The notes beneath the pieces are model-generated. The model did no database searches. It worked only from the letters and a program-made list of their open reading frames with translations, and was not told the DNA's origin. DNA of 64,000 nt from Phycisphaerales bacterium UBA1161. GTDB lineage: Bacteria > Planctomycetota > Phycisphaerae > Tepidisphaerales > Tepidisphaeraceae. Location of the stretch: positions 1-64,000 of the forward strand of contig DBZL01000055.1 of NCBI GenBank assembly GCA_002311745.1, in the 5' to 3' direction. This document shows positions 47,593-55,719 of this stretch, piece by piece. The position numbers were made by a program, and so were the translations under genes. How positions within the stretch are numbered: the first letter of the stretch is position 1; each line of letters starts with the position of its first letter.

Positions 47593-47847
47593 TTAACCGA
47601 CCGCCGCGTTGGTCAGGATGGTCAGGCGGTTATCGAGCATCTGGGCGATGCCGCCGGTGATGCGGTACAGCCGCCTCTGACCCGAGACCAGATCCAGACG
47701 CAGGGGGCCGTTGCCGAGCTTGGCCAGCAGCGGGGCGCGATCGGTGAGGATGCCGAGCCAGCCATCCTCGGCCGGAATGATCGCCTGCGTCACCGATTCA
47801 TCCAGCACTTGCTGCTCGGGCGTAACCAGGACGCATCGAAAAGCCAT
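47593..47847 (-). CDS. atpC: F1 ATP synthase epsilon subunit, beta-sandwich domain only
   Basis: An 84-residue protein with the full N-terminal beta-sandwich of AtpC (CVLVTPEQQVLDESVTQAII, PAEDGWLGILTDRAPLLAKLG, GPLRLDLVSGQRRLYRITGG). It lacks the C-terminal helical hairpin that inhibits the enzyme, so it is about 50 residues shorter than E. coli AtpC. No other atp gene is in the window, which is unusual. The ATG at 47847 has no ribosome-binding site and is preceded by TAGACT ending 7 nt upstream. Confidence 0.85.
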   Translation of the reverse strand: MAFRCVLVTPEQQVLDESVTQAIIPAEDGWLGILTDRAPLLAKLGNGPLRLDLVSGQRRLYRITGGIAQMLDNRLTILTNAAVG

Positions 47848-47854
47848 GAAGGCA

Positions 47855-47860
47855 AGTCTA
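47855..47860 (-). promoter_or_regulatory. -10-like hexamer directly before atpC
   Basis: On the minus strand TAGACT ends 7 nt before the atpC ATG, in the context TCTTAGACTTGCC, which resembles that before the HAD phosphatase gene. No Shine-Dalgarno is present. Confidence 0.32.
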
Positions 47861-48073
47861 AGACCCCCCGCTGCGAAGGTCAATTTTCGGACCGATTGCC
47901 GCGGCACGTTGGTTGCCAAACGCACCCGGTGGGATATGATGATGCATCAGGAATTGACCACCGCGCGGGCCGCGCGGTGGTTGTTGTTTTGGCGGGCGCC
48001 GGCTTCAATCGCGACCACGCACGATCAGCCGTCGGCCTAGACGTTAGTTCCGCCAGTGAAGGAGCTTGTCGCC

Positions 48074-48544
48074 ATGGAGTTCATCAGTGCTGAGGAAAAG
48101 GCCGTCCTGGAGAAAAAACGCCAGGAACTGTTCAAGGCCCAGGTGGAGGCGCAGGAGCGCATCCGCAAGGCGGCCAGCCTCGGCGATCTGTCGGAAAACG
48201 CCGAATATCACTTCGCCAAGGATGAGAACCGCAACATCCAGCGCCAACTGGCGGAGTTGGAGGCGAAATTAAAGAGCCTCTCGGTGGTTTCCAACGACGA
48301 CGTGCCGGAAGACGTGGTGTTCATCGGCCACACGGTGAAACTGCTGGATTTGGACGACGACAGCGAGCAGTTGGTGCATCTGGTCGGCCAGGCGCAGCCG
48401 CCCAGCGGCGACAGCGACGTCATGCCGGTCAGCGCCAACAGCCCCATGGGCCAAGCGCTGATCAAGGCCCACGTGGGCGACACGATCAAAGTCAAAGCCC
48501 CGCGCGGGACGATGCAGTTCAAGGTGCTGGAGATTGTCCAATGA
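48074..48544 (+). CDS. greA: transcription elongation factor GreA
   Basis: A 156-residue factor that stimulates RNA cleavage by backtracked RNA polymerase. The N-terminal coiled coil carries the acidic tip ASLGDLSENAEYHFAKDEN, and the C-terminal FKBP-like domain ends with SPMGQALIKAHVGDTIKVKAP. GAAGGAG precedes the ATG at 48074 by about 10 bp. An in-frame GTG at 48056 is less likely. tRNA-Thr follows 42 bp downstream in the same direction. Confidence 0.95.
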   Translation: MEFISAEEKAVLEKKRQELFKAQVEAQERIRKAASLGDLSENAEYHFAKDENRNIQRQLAELEAKLKSLSVVSNDDVPEDVVFIGHTVKLLDLDDDSEQLVHLVGQAQPPSGDSDVMPVSANSPMGQALIKAHVGDTIKVKAPRGTMQFKVLEIVQ

Positions 48545-48586
48545 CAAGCCGGCCACGGTTCGGGCGGCGCGCCGGCTGGCGAACCT

Positions 48587-48659
48587 GCCGCGATAGCTCA
48601 ATCGGCAGAGCACCGGTTTTGTAAACCGAAGGTTGCCGGTTCAACTCCGGCTCGCGGCT
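48587..48659 (+). tRNA. tRNA-Thr (anticodon TGT)
   Basis: A 73-nt cloverleaf: acceptor GCCGCGA/TCGCGGC, D-arm AGCTCAATCGGCAGAGC, anticodon arm CCGGT-TTTGTAA-ACCGA (one C-A mismatch at the outer pair), and T-arm GCCGG-TTCAACT-CCGGC. The CCA end is not encoded (TCTATC follows). Its 3' half is repeated at 53.67-53.70 kb, marking it as the integration site of the efflux island. Confidence 0.93.
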
Positions 48660-48664
48660 CTATC
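48631..48664 (+). repeat. attL-like repeat at the tRNA-Thr 3' end
   Basis: The 34 bases from the variable loop through the acceptor arm to CTCTATC match 53667-53700 with three mismatches. Position 48663-48664 also forms part of the stop codon of the DHA2 pump gene. Confidence 0.72.
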
Positions 48665-50189
48665 AGTGCGTCGTCATTGTCGCGTGAACCGGCCGCCGTG
48701 CGATCCATACAATGGGGATCGCGGCCAAGAACACGAAGGCGGAAAGCCAGAAAACGTCATCAATGCCGCGCACCGAAGCTTGGCGAGCGACTTCAAAGGC
48801 GAGTTGCGCATCAGCGGCGGCTCGCGGCAGGCCGGCGGCGGTGGCTACGTCCACAGCATTCCGATAGCCCGGATCGAAGGACCCGAGGCGTTCCACCAGT
48901 GCAGAAGCGTGCAGCACGGTGCGGTGATCCCACAGGGTGATGGCGAGTGAAGCAGCGAAACTGCCAATCGTCATTCGACAGAAGTTTTGCATGCCGGACC
49001 CCAAAGCGGCCTTGTTTGGCGACAGATCGGCCAGTGACATGGTGACCAGCGGCGGCATCAGCAGCGCCATGCCGATGCCGGTAATCCACTGGGGGTACGC
49101 AATGGCGGCATAGTCCGCGTCGGTGCTGTAACCCGCGCGAATAAAACCGGCCACAGCAAGCACGATCAAACCGATCGTTGCAAAATAGCGAGCATCCACA
49201 CGGGCCAGACTCACGCCGACGAGCGGGCTGAACAACAGCGCCAGAATGCCCATGGGCGCCAAGACCAAACCAGCCCAGATCGCCGTATAACCCATTTGCG
49301 TTTGCAGCCATAGAGGCTGCACGACCATCGTCGCAAACAGCGCGGCGAACCCAAAGCACAAGCCGCCCACACCGCCAAGGAAGGAACGGTTCCGAAAGAG
49401 GCGCAAGTCAACGATGGGATGGTCCGTGTTGATCTCCCACGCCAAAAAGAGCATGAAGCCCGCGGCGCAGACGGCGGCGAGCGCACCGATCAGGTGGGAC
49501 TCAAACCAGTCAAGCTCGTGGCCTTTGTCGAGGACGATCTGCAGCGCGCTGACCCACACGAGGATGAGTCCCAACCCAACCCAGTCCACGGGGGCGCGCC
49601 AAGTCTCGGATTCCCGATCGTGGAGCAACTCCCACGCCAGGAAGACAACCAACACCCCGACGGGAATGTTGATGAAGAATATCCATCGCCAGTTAATGTT
49701 GTCTGTGATCCAACCGCCCAACACGGGTCCCAAGACGGGGGCGATCAGGACAGTCATGGCCCAGACCGCCATTCCCAAGTCTCGCTTCGCCGGCGGGTAA
49801 GAAGCCAGGAGCAGCGATTGGGACAGCGATACGATGAGCCCGCTCACCGCGCCCTGGGCGATGCGGCAGGCGATCAGCATCTCGAAGCTCGTCGAAAGAC
49901 CACAAGCAAACGAGGCAAGGGTGAATAGGGCTGTTGCGACCAGGAACACCCGTACCTGCCCGAAGCGTCCCGTGAGAAACCCGGTGAGAAGCATGGAAAT
50001 GGCGCTAGCCACGGCATAGGTGGTGATCACCCAGGTACCCTGATTCGGGCTCACCCCCAGGTCGCCTGCGATGGAGGGCACTGACACGTTGGCAATGGTG
50101 ATGTCGAGCACCTCCATGAAGTTCCCCATGGCCAAAGCGAAAGTGACCAGCAAAAGCGTCCATCCGCGCAGCGGTGGTTTCTCTGCCAT
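48663..50189 (-). CDS. emrB: DHA2 (EmrB/QacA) family MFS drug exporter
   Basis: A 508-residue proton antiporter with 14 predicted helices. It contains the family motif C region (APVLGPVLGGWITDNINWRWIFFINIPVG), motif A (LTGFLTGRFGQVRVFL), and MEVLDITIANVSVPSIAGDLG near the start. GAGG is four bases before the ATG. It pairs with the EmrA-like adaptor just upstream. The TGA stop lies on the island boundary. Likely exports hydrophobic or phenolic toxicants; substrate unknown. Confidence 0.94.
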   Translation of the reverse strand: MAEKPPLRGWTLLLVTFALAMGNFMEVLDITIANVSVPSIAGDLGVSPNQGTWVITTYAVASAISMLLTGFLTGRFGQVRVFLVATALFTLASFACGLSTSFEMLIACRIAQGAVSGLIVSLSQSLLLASYPPAKRDLGMAVWAMTVLIAPVLGPVLGGWITDNINWRWIFFINIPVGVLVVFLAWELLHDRESETWRAPVDWVGLGLILVWVSALQIVLDKGHELDWFESHLIGALAAVCAAGFMLFLAWEINTDHPIVDLRLFRNRSFLGGVGGLCFGFAALFATMVVQPLWLQTQMGYTAIWAGLVLAPMGILALLFSPLVGVSLARVDARYFATIGLIVLAVAGFIRAGYSTDADYAAIAYPQWITGIGMALLMPPLVTMSLADLSPNKAALGSGMQNFCRMTIGSFAASLAITLWDHRTVLHASALVERLGSFDPGYRNAVDVATAAGLPRAAADAQLAFEVARQASVRGIDDVFWLSAFVFLAAIPIVWIARRPVHATMTTH

Positions 50190-50201
50190 AACGCCTCGTG
50201 A

Positions 50202-51401
50202 TCAGTTCTGGGCTGGATGGGAGGAGGAACTCGCCCCGCCGATATCATGGAGAATGATGCGATTGATTCGCTCTTCAATCGTCGGCGGAATGCCGCCGAT
50301 GGCGCTGGTGTGCAAGGCCGGCTCTGTGCGTGGTGACTGCGTCAAAACCAGGCCGGATTGGTCGTCAATGGCTACGTTCACCGTCATGGACAGCCCCACG
50401 CGCAACGGATGGGCCTGCAGTTCCGCCGGGATCAGAGTAATGCGCACAGGCAAGCGCTGGATGATCTTGATCCAGTTGCCGCTGGCGTTCTGTGAGGGAA
50501 TCAAGGCAAAGGCCGCGCCGGTCCCCGCGCCAATGCCTGCGACGGTGCCGTGGTATTTCATTGCGGAACCGTACTGGTCCGACCAAAGTTCAACCTTCTG
50601 TCCGATGCGGAGCCGGTCCAGTTGGTTCTCTCTAAAATTGGCTTCCACCCAGACTTCATCCAAGGGGATCACCGCCAAGAGCGGCATGCCCGGCTGGATG
50701 CGTTGGCCGAGTTGCACCGTTCGTTTGGCGACCCAGCCTCCGCTGGGCGACCGTACACGCATACGCGATTCCTCCAGAAGGGCCTGGCGCAGCCGCGCGG
50801 CAGCCGCCAGCACTTGCGGATGGGTGTCCACGGTGGTTTTGTCCACCGGTACGCGCGCGGCGGCCAGCGATGTTTCCGCCAAGTTGACGGCTGCACGCGC
50901 GGCAGCAACGGCGTCACGGGCATGTTGTATCTCTTCAACGGAGAGGACCGAGCCGTCGGCCGGCAAGCCCTCTCGCCGGGCAAGATCCGCCTCGGCCCTT
51001 GCCAGGTCTGTGCGCCGTGCCGCTACTTGTGCTTCCTGCCGGGCCACTTCGGCAAAGAGTTCATTCACTTGTCGCACCGCGATCCCTAGGTTCGCCTCGG
51101 CCTGTTGCACCGCCACTTGCGCATCGGCTGCGTCAAGTACCACCAGCACCTGCCCCGCCTCGACCCTGTCGGTGTCATCGGCCGCCACAGCCACCACCGT
51201 GCCGCTGGTCTGGGCGGTCAACGGAATGACATTGCCGACGACATAGGCGTCGTTCGTGGTTTCCCGATGGCGCGCCACCGTCCACCACCATGCGGCCACA
51301 CCGAAACCGGCGAGCAACATCAGGAAAATGACGATGAGCAAGGTGCGGCGCCTGCGTGCGGCGGATCCGGGAACAGCTTGGGTTGCGGGGGCGTCAGTCA
51401 T
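50202..51401 (-). CDS. emrA: EmrA-like HlyD family membrane-fusion adaptor
   Basis: A 399-residue adaptor: N-terminal helix (LLIVIFLMLLAGFGVAAWWW), the EmrA-type RETTNDAYVVGNVIPL motif, a lipoyl/coiled-coil region rich in Ala and Arg, then DEVWVEANFRENQLDRLRIGQ and KYHGTVAGIGAGTGAAF. The ATG at 51401 overlaps the outer-membrane factor gene by 8 bp. Bridges the DHA2 pump and the outer-membrane channel. Confidence 0.93.
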   Translation of the reverse strand: MTDAPATQAVPGSAARRRRTLLIVIFLMLLAGFGVAAWWWTVARHRETTNDAYVVGNVIPLTAQTSGTVVAVAADDTDRVEAGQVLVVLDAADAQVAVQQAEANLGIAVRQVNELFAEVARQEAQVAARRTDLARAEADLARREGLPADGSVLSVEEIQHARDAVAAARAAVNLAETSLAAARVPVDKTTVDTHPQVLAAAARLRQALLEESRMRVRSPSGGWVAKRTVQLGQRIQPGMPLLAVIPLDEVWVEANFRENQLDRLRIGQKVELWSDQYGSAMKYHGTVAGIGAGTGAAFALIPSQNASGNWIKIIQRLPVRITLIPAELQAHPLRVGLSMTVNVAIDDQSGLVLTQSPRTEPALHTSAIGGIPPTIEERINRIILHDIGGASSSSHPAQN

Positions 51402-52887
51402 GGTCTGGGATCTTTCTTTCAAGGGTGGCCGTTGTCGGCGGAGTCTGCGCCGTGACGGAGGCAAGCGCGGCGTCCGGCTCCCACCCGCCGCCCAATGCCT
51501 TGGCCAATGCCACCGTATCGAGCAACTGTGCCAACTGCACTTGTTGGCGCAAAATCTCGGCCTGAAGCGTTGCTTGCCGGCGGAGGAGAACCGTGAGATC
51601 GTCCGTCAGGCCACGTTGCCGGAGTTCGGCCGTCAACTGTTCGCTATGAAGACTTTCTCTCCAGCAGCGTTCCGCCGCCTCTGCACGTTGGCGGTCCTGC
51701 TCCAAGGCGCTCAGAGCGTCGGCGACGTCCTTCTGCGCGAGCAAGAGGGTTCCTTGATAGGCAACGAGGGCTTGTTCAACGCGTGCGTCGGCGACCTTGA
51801 TAAGGCTTCTTACCCGCCCCCAGTCCAGAAGGTTCCAACGTACTGTCGGCCCCGCGAACCACAGTATCGAGCCGTTCGACACGAGACCCCGCGGCTGGGT
51901 TGAGAACATTACGAACGAGCCGCTCAACGTCAGCCGTGGGTACAGGTCGGCCTTGGCCACGCCGACACGGGCGGTGGCGGCGGCTAGCTGGCGTTCCACA
52001 CGGCGCAGATCGGGCCGCCTGCGCAGCAGATCAGCCGGGACTCCCACAGCCAATTCGCCAGGCAACGCGGGCAAGGAACATTCCACCGCCAAACTGGCAT
52101 CGTTCTGACCCGGCGCCTCACCGATGAGCGCGGAAATGCTGTGTCGAGTTTGCTCCTCCGCAGCCACAAGCAGTGGAAGATTTGCCTCGGCGGCTGCGAC
52201 GGCAGCCTGCGCGGCCGCCATGTCGGCGTCGGTGGCCAAGCCGTGGGTCCGTTTCTTCTGGACGATGTCCCGCTGCGCGGTCGTCAGCCGCACCTGCTCC
52301 TCTGCTAGATGCCGCTGAGTTTGCAGATAGCGCAACTGCAACCAATCGCGAGTGACTTCAGCGGCTACGGTGTTGGCCACGCCCAGCACGTCTAGCTGCG
52401 CCGCTTCGACTTCCGCCAAAGCGCCCTCCTTCTCTCGGCGCACCGCTCCCCAAATGTCCACCTCCCAACTGCAATCGAAGCCGGCCTCGTAAAGTCCGGT
52501 GGGTGCGGTCTCAAGGGGCATGATGTCATGGCTGTCGATGCCCAAATAGTTGGCGGTACCGTTGCCAGAGAGGGTCGGGCCGCCCTGCGCGTGGGCGACG
52601 CCGAGCAGAGCGCGGGATTCAGCCAGGCGGGCCAGGGCCAGCCGTCGCTGGTGGTTGGCGGCCAGGCTCTTGGCCACCAAGGAATCCAGCTCCGCATCGT
52701 GGAACGAGGTCCACCAGCGAGTAAGCCCCACCGCTCCATCGGCATAGCCTTGGCGGTCGGGGAACTGCGCGGGCACAGCCAACTTGGGTACTTGGTAGTC
52801 CGGGCCAACATTGTCACAACCGACGAACAGCAGGCTGATCACAATCAGTACGGGCAGTCTCCGCGCGGAGTCACGCACTCCCACCAT
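51394..52887 (-). CDS. NodT-family outer-membrane efflux lipoprotein
   Basis: A 497-residue TolC-like factor from ATG 52887, chosen because it gives a compact lipoprotein signal (RRLPVLIVISLLFVGC) with the hallmark GCDNVGPDYQVP; starts at 52953 and 52923 are also in frame. Two OEP domains follow, with WWTSFHDAELDSLVAKSLAA, RRPDLRRVERQLAAATA and VRWNLLDWGRV. It is the third component of the island's tripartite pump. Confidence 0.92.
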   Translation of the reverse strand: MVGVRDSARRLPVLIVISLLFVGCDNVGPDYQVPKLAVPAQFPDRQGYADGAVGLTRWWTSFHDAELDSLVAKSLAANHQRRLALARLAESRALLGVAHAQGGPTLSGNGTANYLGIDSHDIMPLETAPTGLYEAGFDCSWEVDIWGAVRREKEGALAEVEAAQLDVLGVANTVAAEVTRDWLQLRYLQTQRHLAEEQVRLTTAQRDIVQKKRTHGLATDADMAAAQAAVAAAEANLPLLVAAEEQTRHSISALIGEAPGQNDASLAVECSLPALPGELAVGVPADLLRRRPDLRRVERQLAAATARVGVAKADLYPRLTLSGSFVMFSTQPRGLVSNGSILWFAGPTVRWNLLDWGRVRSLIKVADARVEQALVAYQGTLLLAQKDVADALSALEQDRQRAEAAERCWRESLHSEQLTAELRQRGLTDDLTVLLRRQATLQAEILRQQVQLAQLLDTVALAKALGGGWEPDAALASVTAQTPPTTATLERKIPDHD

Positions 52888-52925
52888 AACCTTGTCTGCT
52901 TGTATGTTCTGCTGGACGATCATGA

Positions 52926-53519
52926 TCACGCTTTTAAGCTTGGGCCATCGCATGTCCCCCCGGACTTGGCACTATCCCCTTCATAAATATCCACCAAGCG
53001 GAGCATGTGCCGGATCATCTTTGCTCGCCGTCGGTTGTCATAGGGCATTAGTCCGAGCAGTTCCAAGATGTGCAGGCCATCACAAACCAGAGCGATTTCC
53101 GCCGCTCGCTCCGAATTTTTTCCAACGCCATCGTATCGGCGGAAGACCCGCTTGAACTCCATGCGGGCTGGCGCCAGGAGCTTCGGGTCGTGGGCTGCAG
53201 CCAACAACAATGCAGCGCCCAATCGCCTCGTCTTGGCATCTCGCTTCGCACCGGCCACGATATGCGCCTTGATCTCTCGCAACGTTCCCTTGGGCTGTCG
53301 TGCAAGCTCGCGCGAAATGGCTACGTGGAAATTGGCGATGTAGTTTTCGATCAAGGCCTGAATTAGCGCTTCCTTGGTCGGGAAGTGATAGAGCAGGCCT
53401 CCTTTGCTGACTCCAGCCGTGGCGCTGACATGGTCCAATGTCATGTGCGCGGCCCCAATCCTGGTTACGACCGCTTGGGCCGCTTGAAGCATTCGCTCAC
53501 GCGCGTTTCTTCTTGGCAT
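52926..53519 (-). CDS. TetR family regulator of the island efflux operon
   Basis: A 197-residue repressor; start at 53519 supported by AAGGAA eight bases upstream. The DNA-binding part reads RERMLQAAQAVVTRIG, TLDHVSATAGVSKGGLLYHF, and the C-terminal TetR_C-like ligand domain follows (HDPKLLAPARMEFKRVFRRY). It is the first gene of the operon and sits 66 bp downstream of a perfect palindrome within the promoter, so it very likely represses its own operon. Confidence 0.93.
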   Translation of the reverse strand: MPRRNARERMLQAAQAVVTRIGAAHMTLDHVSATAGVSKGGLLYHFPTKEALIQALIENYIANFHVAISRELARQPKGTLREIKAHIVAGAKRDAKTRRLGAALLLAAAHDPKLLAPARMEFKRVFRRYDGVGKNSERAAEIALVCDGLHILELLGLMPYDNRRRAKMIRHMLRLVDIYEGDSAKSGGTCDGPSLKA

Positions 53520-53584
53520 CACAAGTTCCTTCCATGTCTGAGCGCCCCAATCATACCACGCTTTCCGCATCTTTTCAACATGAA

Positions 53585-53613
53585 CTTATACCGTCCAGAC
53601 GGTATAGTATCAA
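53585..53613 (-). promoter_or_regulatory. near-consensus sigma70 promoter of the island operon
   Basis: On the minus strand TTGATA (53608-53613), exactly 17-bp spacer, TATAAG (53585-53590). The spacer is almost entirely occupied by the palindromic operator, so repressor binding would exclude RNA polymerase. Confidence 0.72.
53587..53606. promoter_or_regulatory. TetR operator palindrome
   Basis: Perfect 20-bp inverted repeat TATACCGTC-CA-GACGGTATA spanning the -10 box and spacer of the island promoter. Length, symmetry and placement are typical of TetR-family operators. Confidence 0.72.
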
Positions 53614-53666
53614 GGAAAACCAAAGAGGATCACCGACTCTTGGCCCATCCGCTATAGCAAACGGGC

Positions 53667-53700
53667 GGTTACCGGTTCAACTCTGGTTCGCGGCTCTATC
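53667..53700 (+). repeat. attR-like copy of the tRNA-Thr 3' half
   Basis: Thirty-four bases from GGTTACCGGTTCAACT to CTATC match 48631-48664 with three substitutions, all compatible with T-stem pairing. Looser similarity extends about 9 bases to the left. The 5' half of the tRNA is absent. The stop codon of the next leftward gene (53696-53698) lies inside it. Confidence 0.72.
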
Positions 53701-55090
53701 GCACCCGTCCGCAAGTGCGTGCGTTTTCGTTGGTGCCCCGTGTGGGCCACAGCAGTCCGATCAGCAGCGCCGCTGCCGGGGTGGCGTGCAGCAGAAGACG
53801 GCTTTGGGAATATTTCATCAATTCCTCCAGATTCCACGTCGTCACCATGTACGGCGGCACATACGCCAGCAGGTGCAGCAGCAGAAGAATCCAGAGAGTA
53901 ACGATCGGCCGGGAGGCGATGCGGCGGCCTTGCAGCAGAGTCACCAAGGGCAGGATGATCCAGAACAGACCCCAACGATGCCAGTTGACCAAATCGCCCA
54001 GCATTCCGCGCAGAATGACCGGTAGCCGCGATAGATGCGCGATGATTTCAGGGCCATTCAGATGGGCCGGGTAATTCTCGTCAGTGTTGGGCAGATGGTG
54101 TGTGTACAGAATCCACGGGAGATACAGTGCCGCCAGGCCCAGTGCGAAGCCGGTGGCCGCCGCCAGATGGCGGGGCCGCAGCGGCTGAGGTGTTAAGGCG
54201 AAGATCGCCAGGACGTTGAGCGCGCTCAGCATCACGCCTTCGTTTTTCGTCCAAGCCAGGCAGGCGGTGAACAGCAAGGCAAGAATCAGATCGGTGAGGC
54301 GTTGATCTGCCTGCCAGCGGAGGATGCAGATCAAGCTGCAGCCGTAGAAGGCGAGGAGGGCCATCTCCGCCAGGCCGGATCCCGCAAAGGCCAGGAGCGC
54401 GGGCGTCGTCAAAAAAAGGGCGCTGGCGGTCAGTGCGGCAACGGGTCCGCGCCAGCTTTTGAGCACAGCGTACAAAACGGCGCCGAATCCCAAGTACATC
54501 AAAAGGGAAGGGGTCTTGCCCAGTTCATCGTCGATGCGGCCGGTCATGGCGTGCAGGCCGGCGGAGAGCATCGGCACGAGCACCGGATAGCGCAAATGGC
54601 TGTAGCTCAGGGTGACATCGGAAAAATAGTCCGGCCGTGGAGACAGGGCGTAAATGGCCAGGACCTTGCCCTTGAGTTGCCAGATCGAAAAGGCATCCCA
54701 CTCCACCGCCGGAAAGAACAGGGCGTCGCGGGCCACGACGAAGATGCCGTAGGCGATGGCGGCAAGGCAGAGGACCATCCACCCCTTGTCGAGCATCGAA
54801 TGCGCAAGCAGCGGCACGGCCTGCTCGGCCGGCCGTGGTCGCGGCCAGAAAATGCCGAGGATGCCGAAAATGAACGCCATCGCGACGATGGCGTCGCGGT
54901 TAGGCCGCCAGCCCAACATGGACAGGGCGATGAGGGACAGGCCCGCCACCCCGGGGCCAAGACAGGCCGTCATTCCCAAGCGTTCAATAGGCGATCGCCG
55001 TCGGCGGATCAAAACCGCCGCGGCGCCGTAGCCAACCGTCACCAGACAGCCCAGATAGAGCGCGCACCACAGGGCGGTTGACATCATCAC
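53696..55090 (-). CDS. GT-C-fold (ArnT/PMT-like) membrane glycosyltransferase, putative
   Basis: A 464-residue protein with about a dozen helices and a large lumenal loop early on that carries VEWDAFSIWQLKGKVLAIYAL. An acidic Glu-Trp-Asp set after the first helices is typical of lipid-linked-sugar GT-C enzymes. The C-terminal TWNLEELMKYSQSRLLLHATPA is also seen in planctomycete GT-C-like proteins. No specific family is assigned with confidence. Its 3' end marks the right edge of the tRNA-Thr island. It overlaps the next upstream gene by 4 bp. Confidence 0.72.
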   Translation of the reverse strand: MMMSTALWCALYLGCLVTVGYGAAAVLIRRRRSPIERLGMTACLGPGVAGLSLIALSMLGWRPNRDAIVAMAFIFGILGIFWPRPRPAEQAVPLLAHSMLDKGWMVLCLAAIAYGIFVVARDALFFPAVEWDAFSIWQLKGKVLAIYALSPRPDYFSDVTLSYSHLRYPVLVPMLSAGLHAMTGRIDDELGKTPSLLMYLGFGAVLYAVLKSWRGPVAALTASALFLTTPALLAFAGSGLAEMALLAFYGCSLICILRWQADQRLTDLILALLFTACLAWTKNEGVMLSALNVLAIFALTPQPLRPRHLAAATGFALGLAALYLPWILYTHHLPNTDENYPAHLNGPEIIAHLSRLPVILRGMLGDLVNWHRWGLFWIILPLVTLLQGRRIASRPIVTLWILLLLHLLAYVPPYMVTTWNLEELMKYSQSRLLLHATPAAALLIGLLWPTRGTNENARTCGRVR

Positions 55091-55557
55091 CTCGCACCAA
55101 GCGGCGGCGGAGCGATCCGCCCCACGGTTACGACCACCTCGCCATTCGATCGGTCATAGGTGAACGTGATCTCGGTACGGATGTGGTTGCGCAAAAGCCA
55201 CGCTGTGTCCGGCTCAAAGCTTGCCGCCCGCAACTGGTCCGCCGTGAAGATCGGGACAAACGTTTCGCCTGCCAGTACGCGCCGCGGATAAAGGACGTAA
55301 ACGATGCGCAAGTAGTAGCAAATGACCTTCTCGTTGAGGGAGGGAGGGATATGCACGAGTCGTAGGAACAGGCCTTCTCCATTGGTTGCTGACACCACAT
55401 TTCTATCGATTTGCGCATAGGTATCCGCCACGTCTCGGAGGTGCGTCGATTGGAACCGGTCATGGAAATCCGCGCTGACGGCCAATGCGATGGAAGCAAC
55501 GGCCACGGCGGCAATCATGCCCGCGGTGGCGTACCGAGTCGCGTCGCGAATCGACAT
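55087..55557 (-). CDS. membrane-anchored protein, unknown function
   Basis: A 156-residue protein (ATG at 55557; an Arg-rich in-frame extension upstream to 55608 is less likely) with one N-terminal helix (YATAGMIAAVAVASIALAVSA) and an exported alpha/beta domain (ICYYLRIVYVLYPRRVLAG). The stop overlaps the start of the GT-C-like gene, so the two form one unit; a role in supplying or regulating that enzyme is only a guess. Confidence 0.65.
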   Translation of the reverse strand: MSIRDATRYATAGMIAAVAVASIALAVSADFHDRFQSTHLRDVADTYAQIDRNVVSATNGEGLFLRLVHIPPSLNEKVICYYLRIVYVLYPRRVLAGETFVPIFTADQLRAASFEPDTAWLLRNHIRTEITFTYDRSNGEVVVTVGRIAPPPLGAR

Positions 55558-55719
55558 GGCCGCATTATTGCGTGGGCGGCGACGCAATGGAAGATATCCA
55601 TGACGCACCGATTCGTGCCGGCGCCGCCGGGGAGATCGGTTGCGTCGCTGGCGCGGCGCGGGTACGATTTTAGGTTCAACCGCGAGCGACGACGCTGGGC
55701 GTTTTCCCGGAGTTGAGAC

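Larger units (their letters stand above)
48665..53700. mobile_element. 5-kb tRNA-Thr-associated genomic island carrying an efflux operon
   Basis: Bounded by tRNA-Thr and a direct repeat of its 3' half. Contents are a four-gene leftward operon only: tetR, outer-membrane factor, HlyD adaptor and DHA2 pump. No integrase, transposase or relaxase is present. The genes have well-formed Shine-Dalgarno sites and a near-consensus sigma70 promoter, unlike many native neighbours. The proteins read like proteobacterial EmrAB-OMF sets. Integration by a tRNA-targeting recombinase supplied in trans or since lost is inferred. Confidence 0.65.

Noticed and set aside
48665..53666. Search for a hidden integrase or transposase in the efflux island
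   Set aside because: All coding space is taken by tetR, outer-membrane factor, adaptor and pump; remaining gaps are too short.
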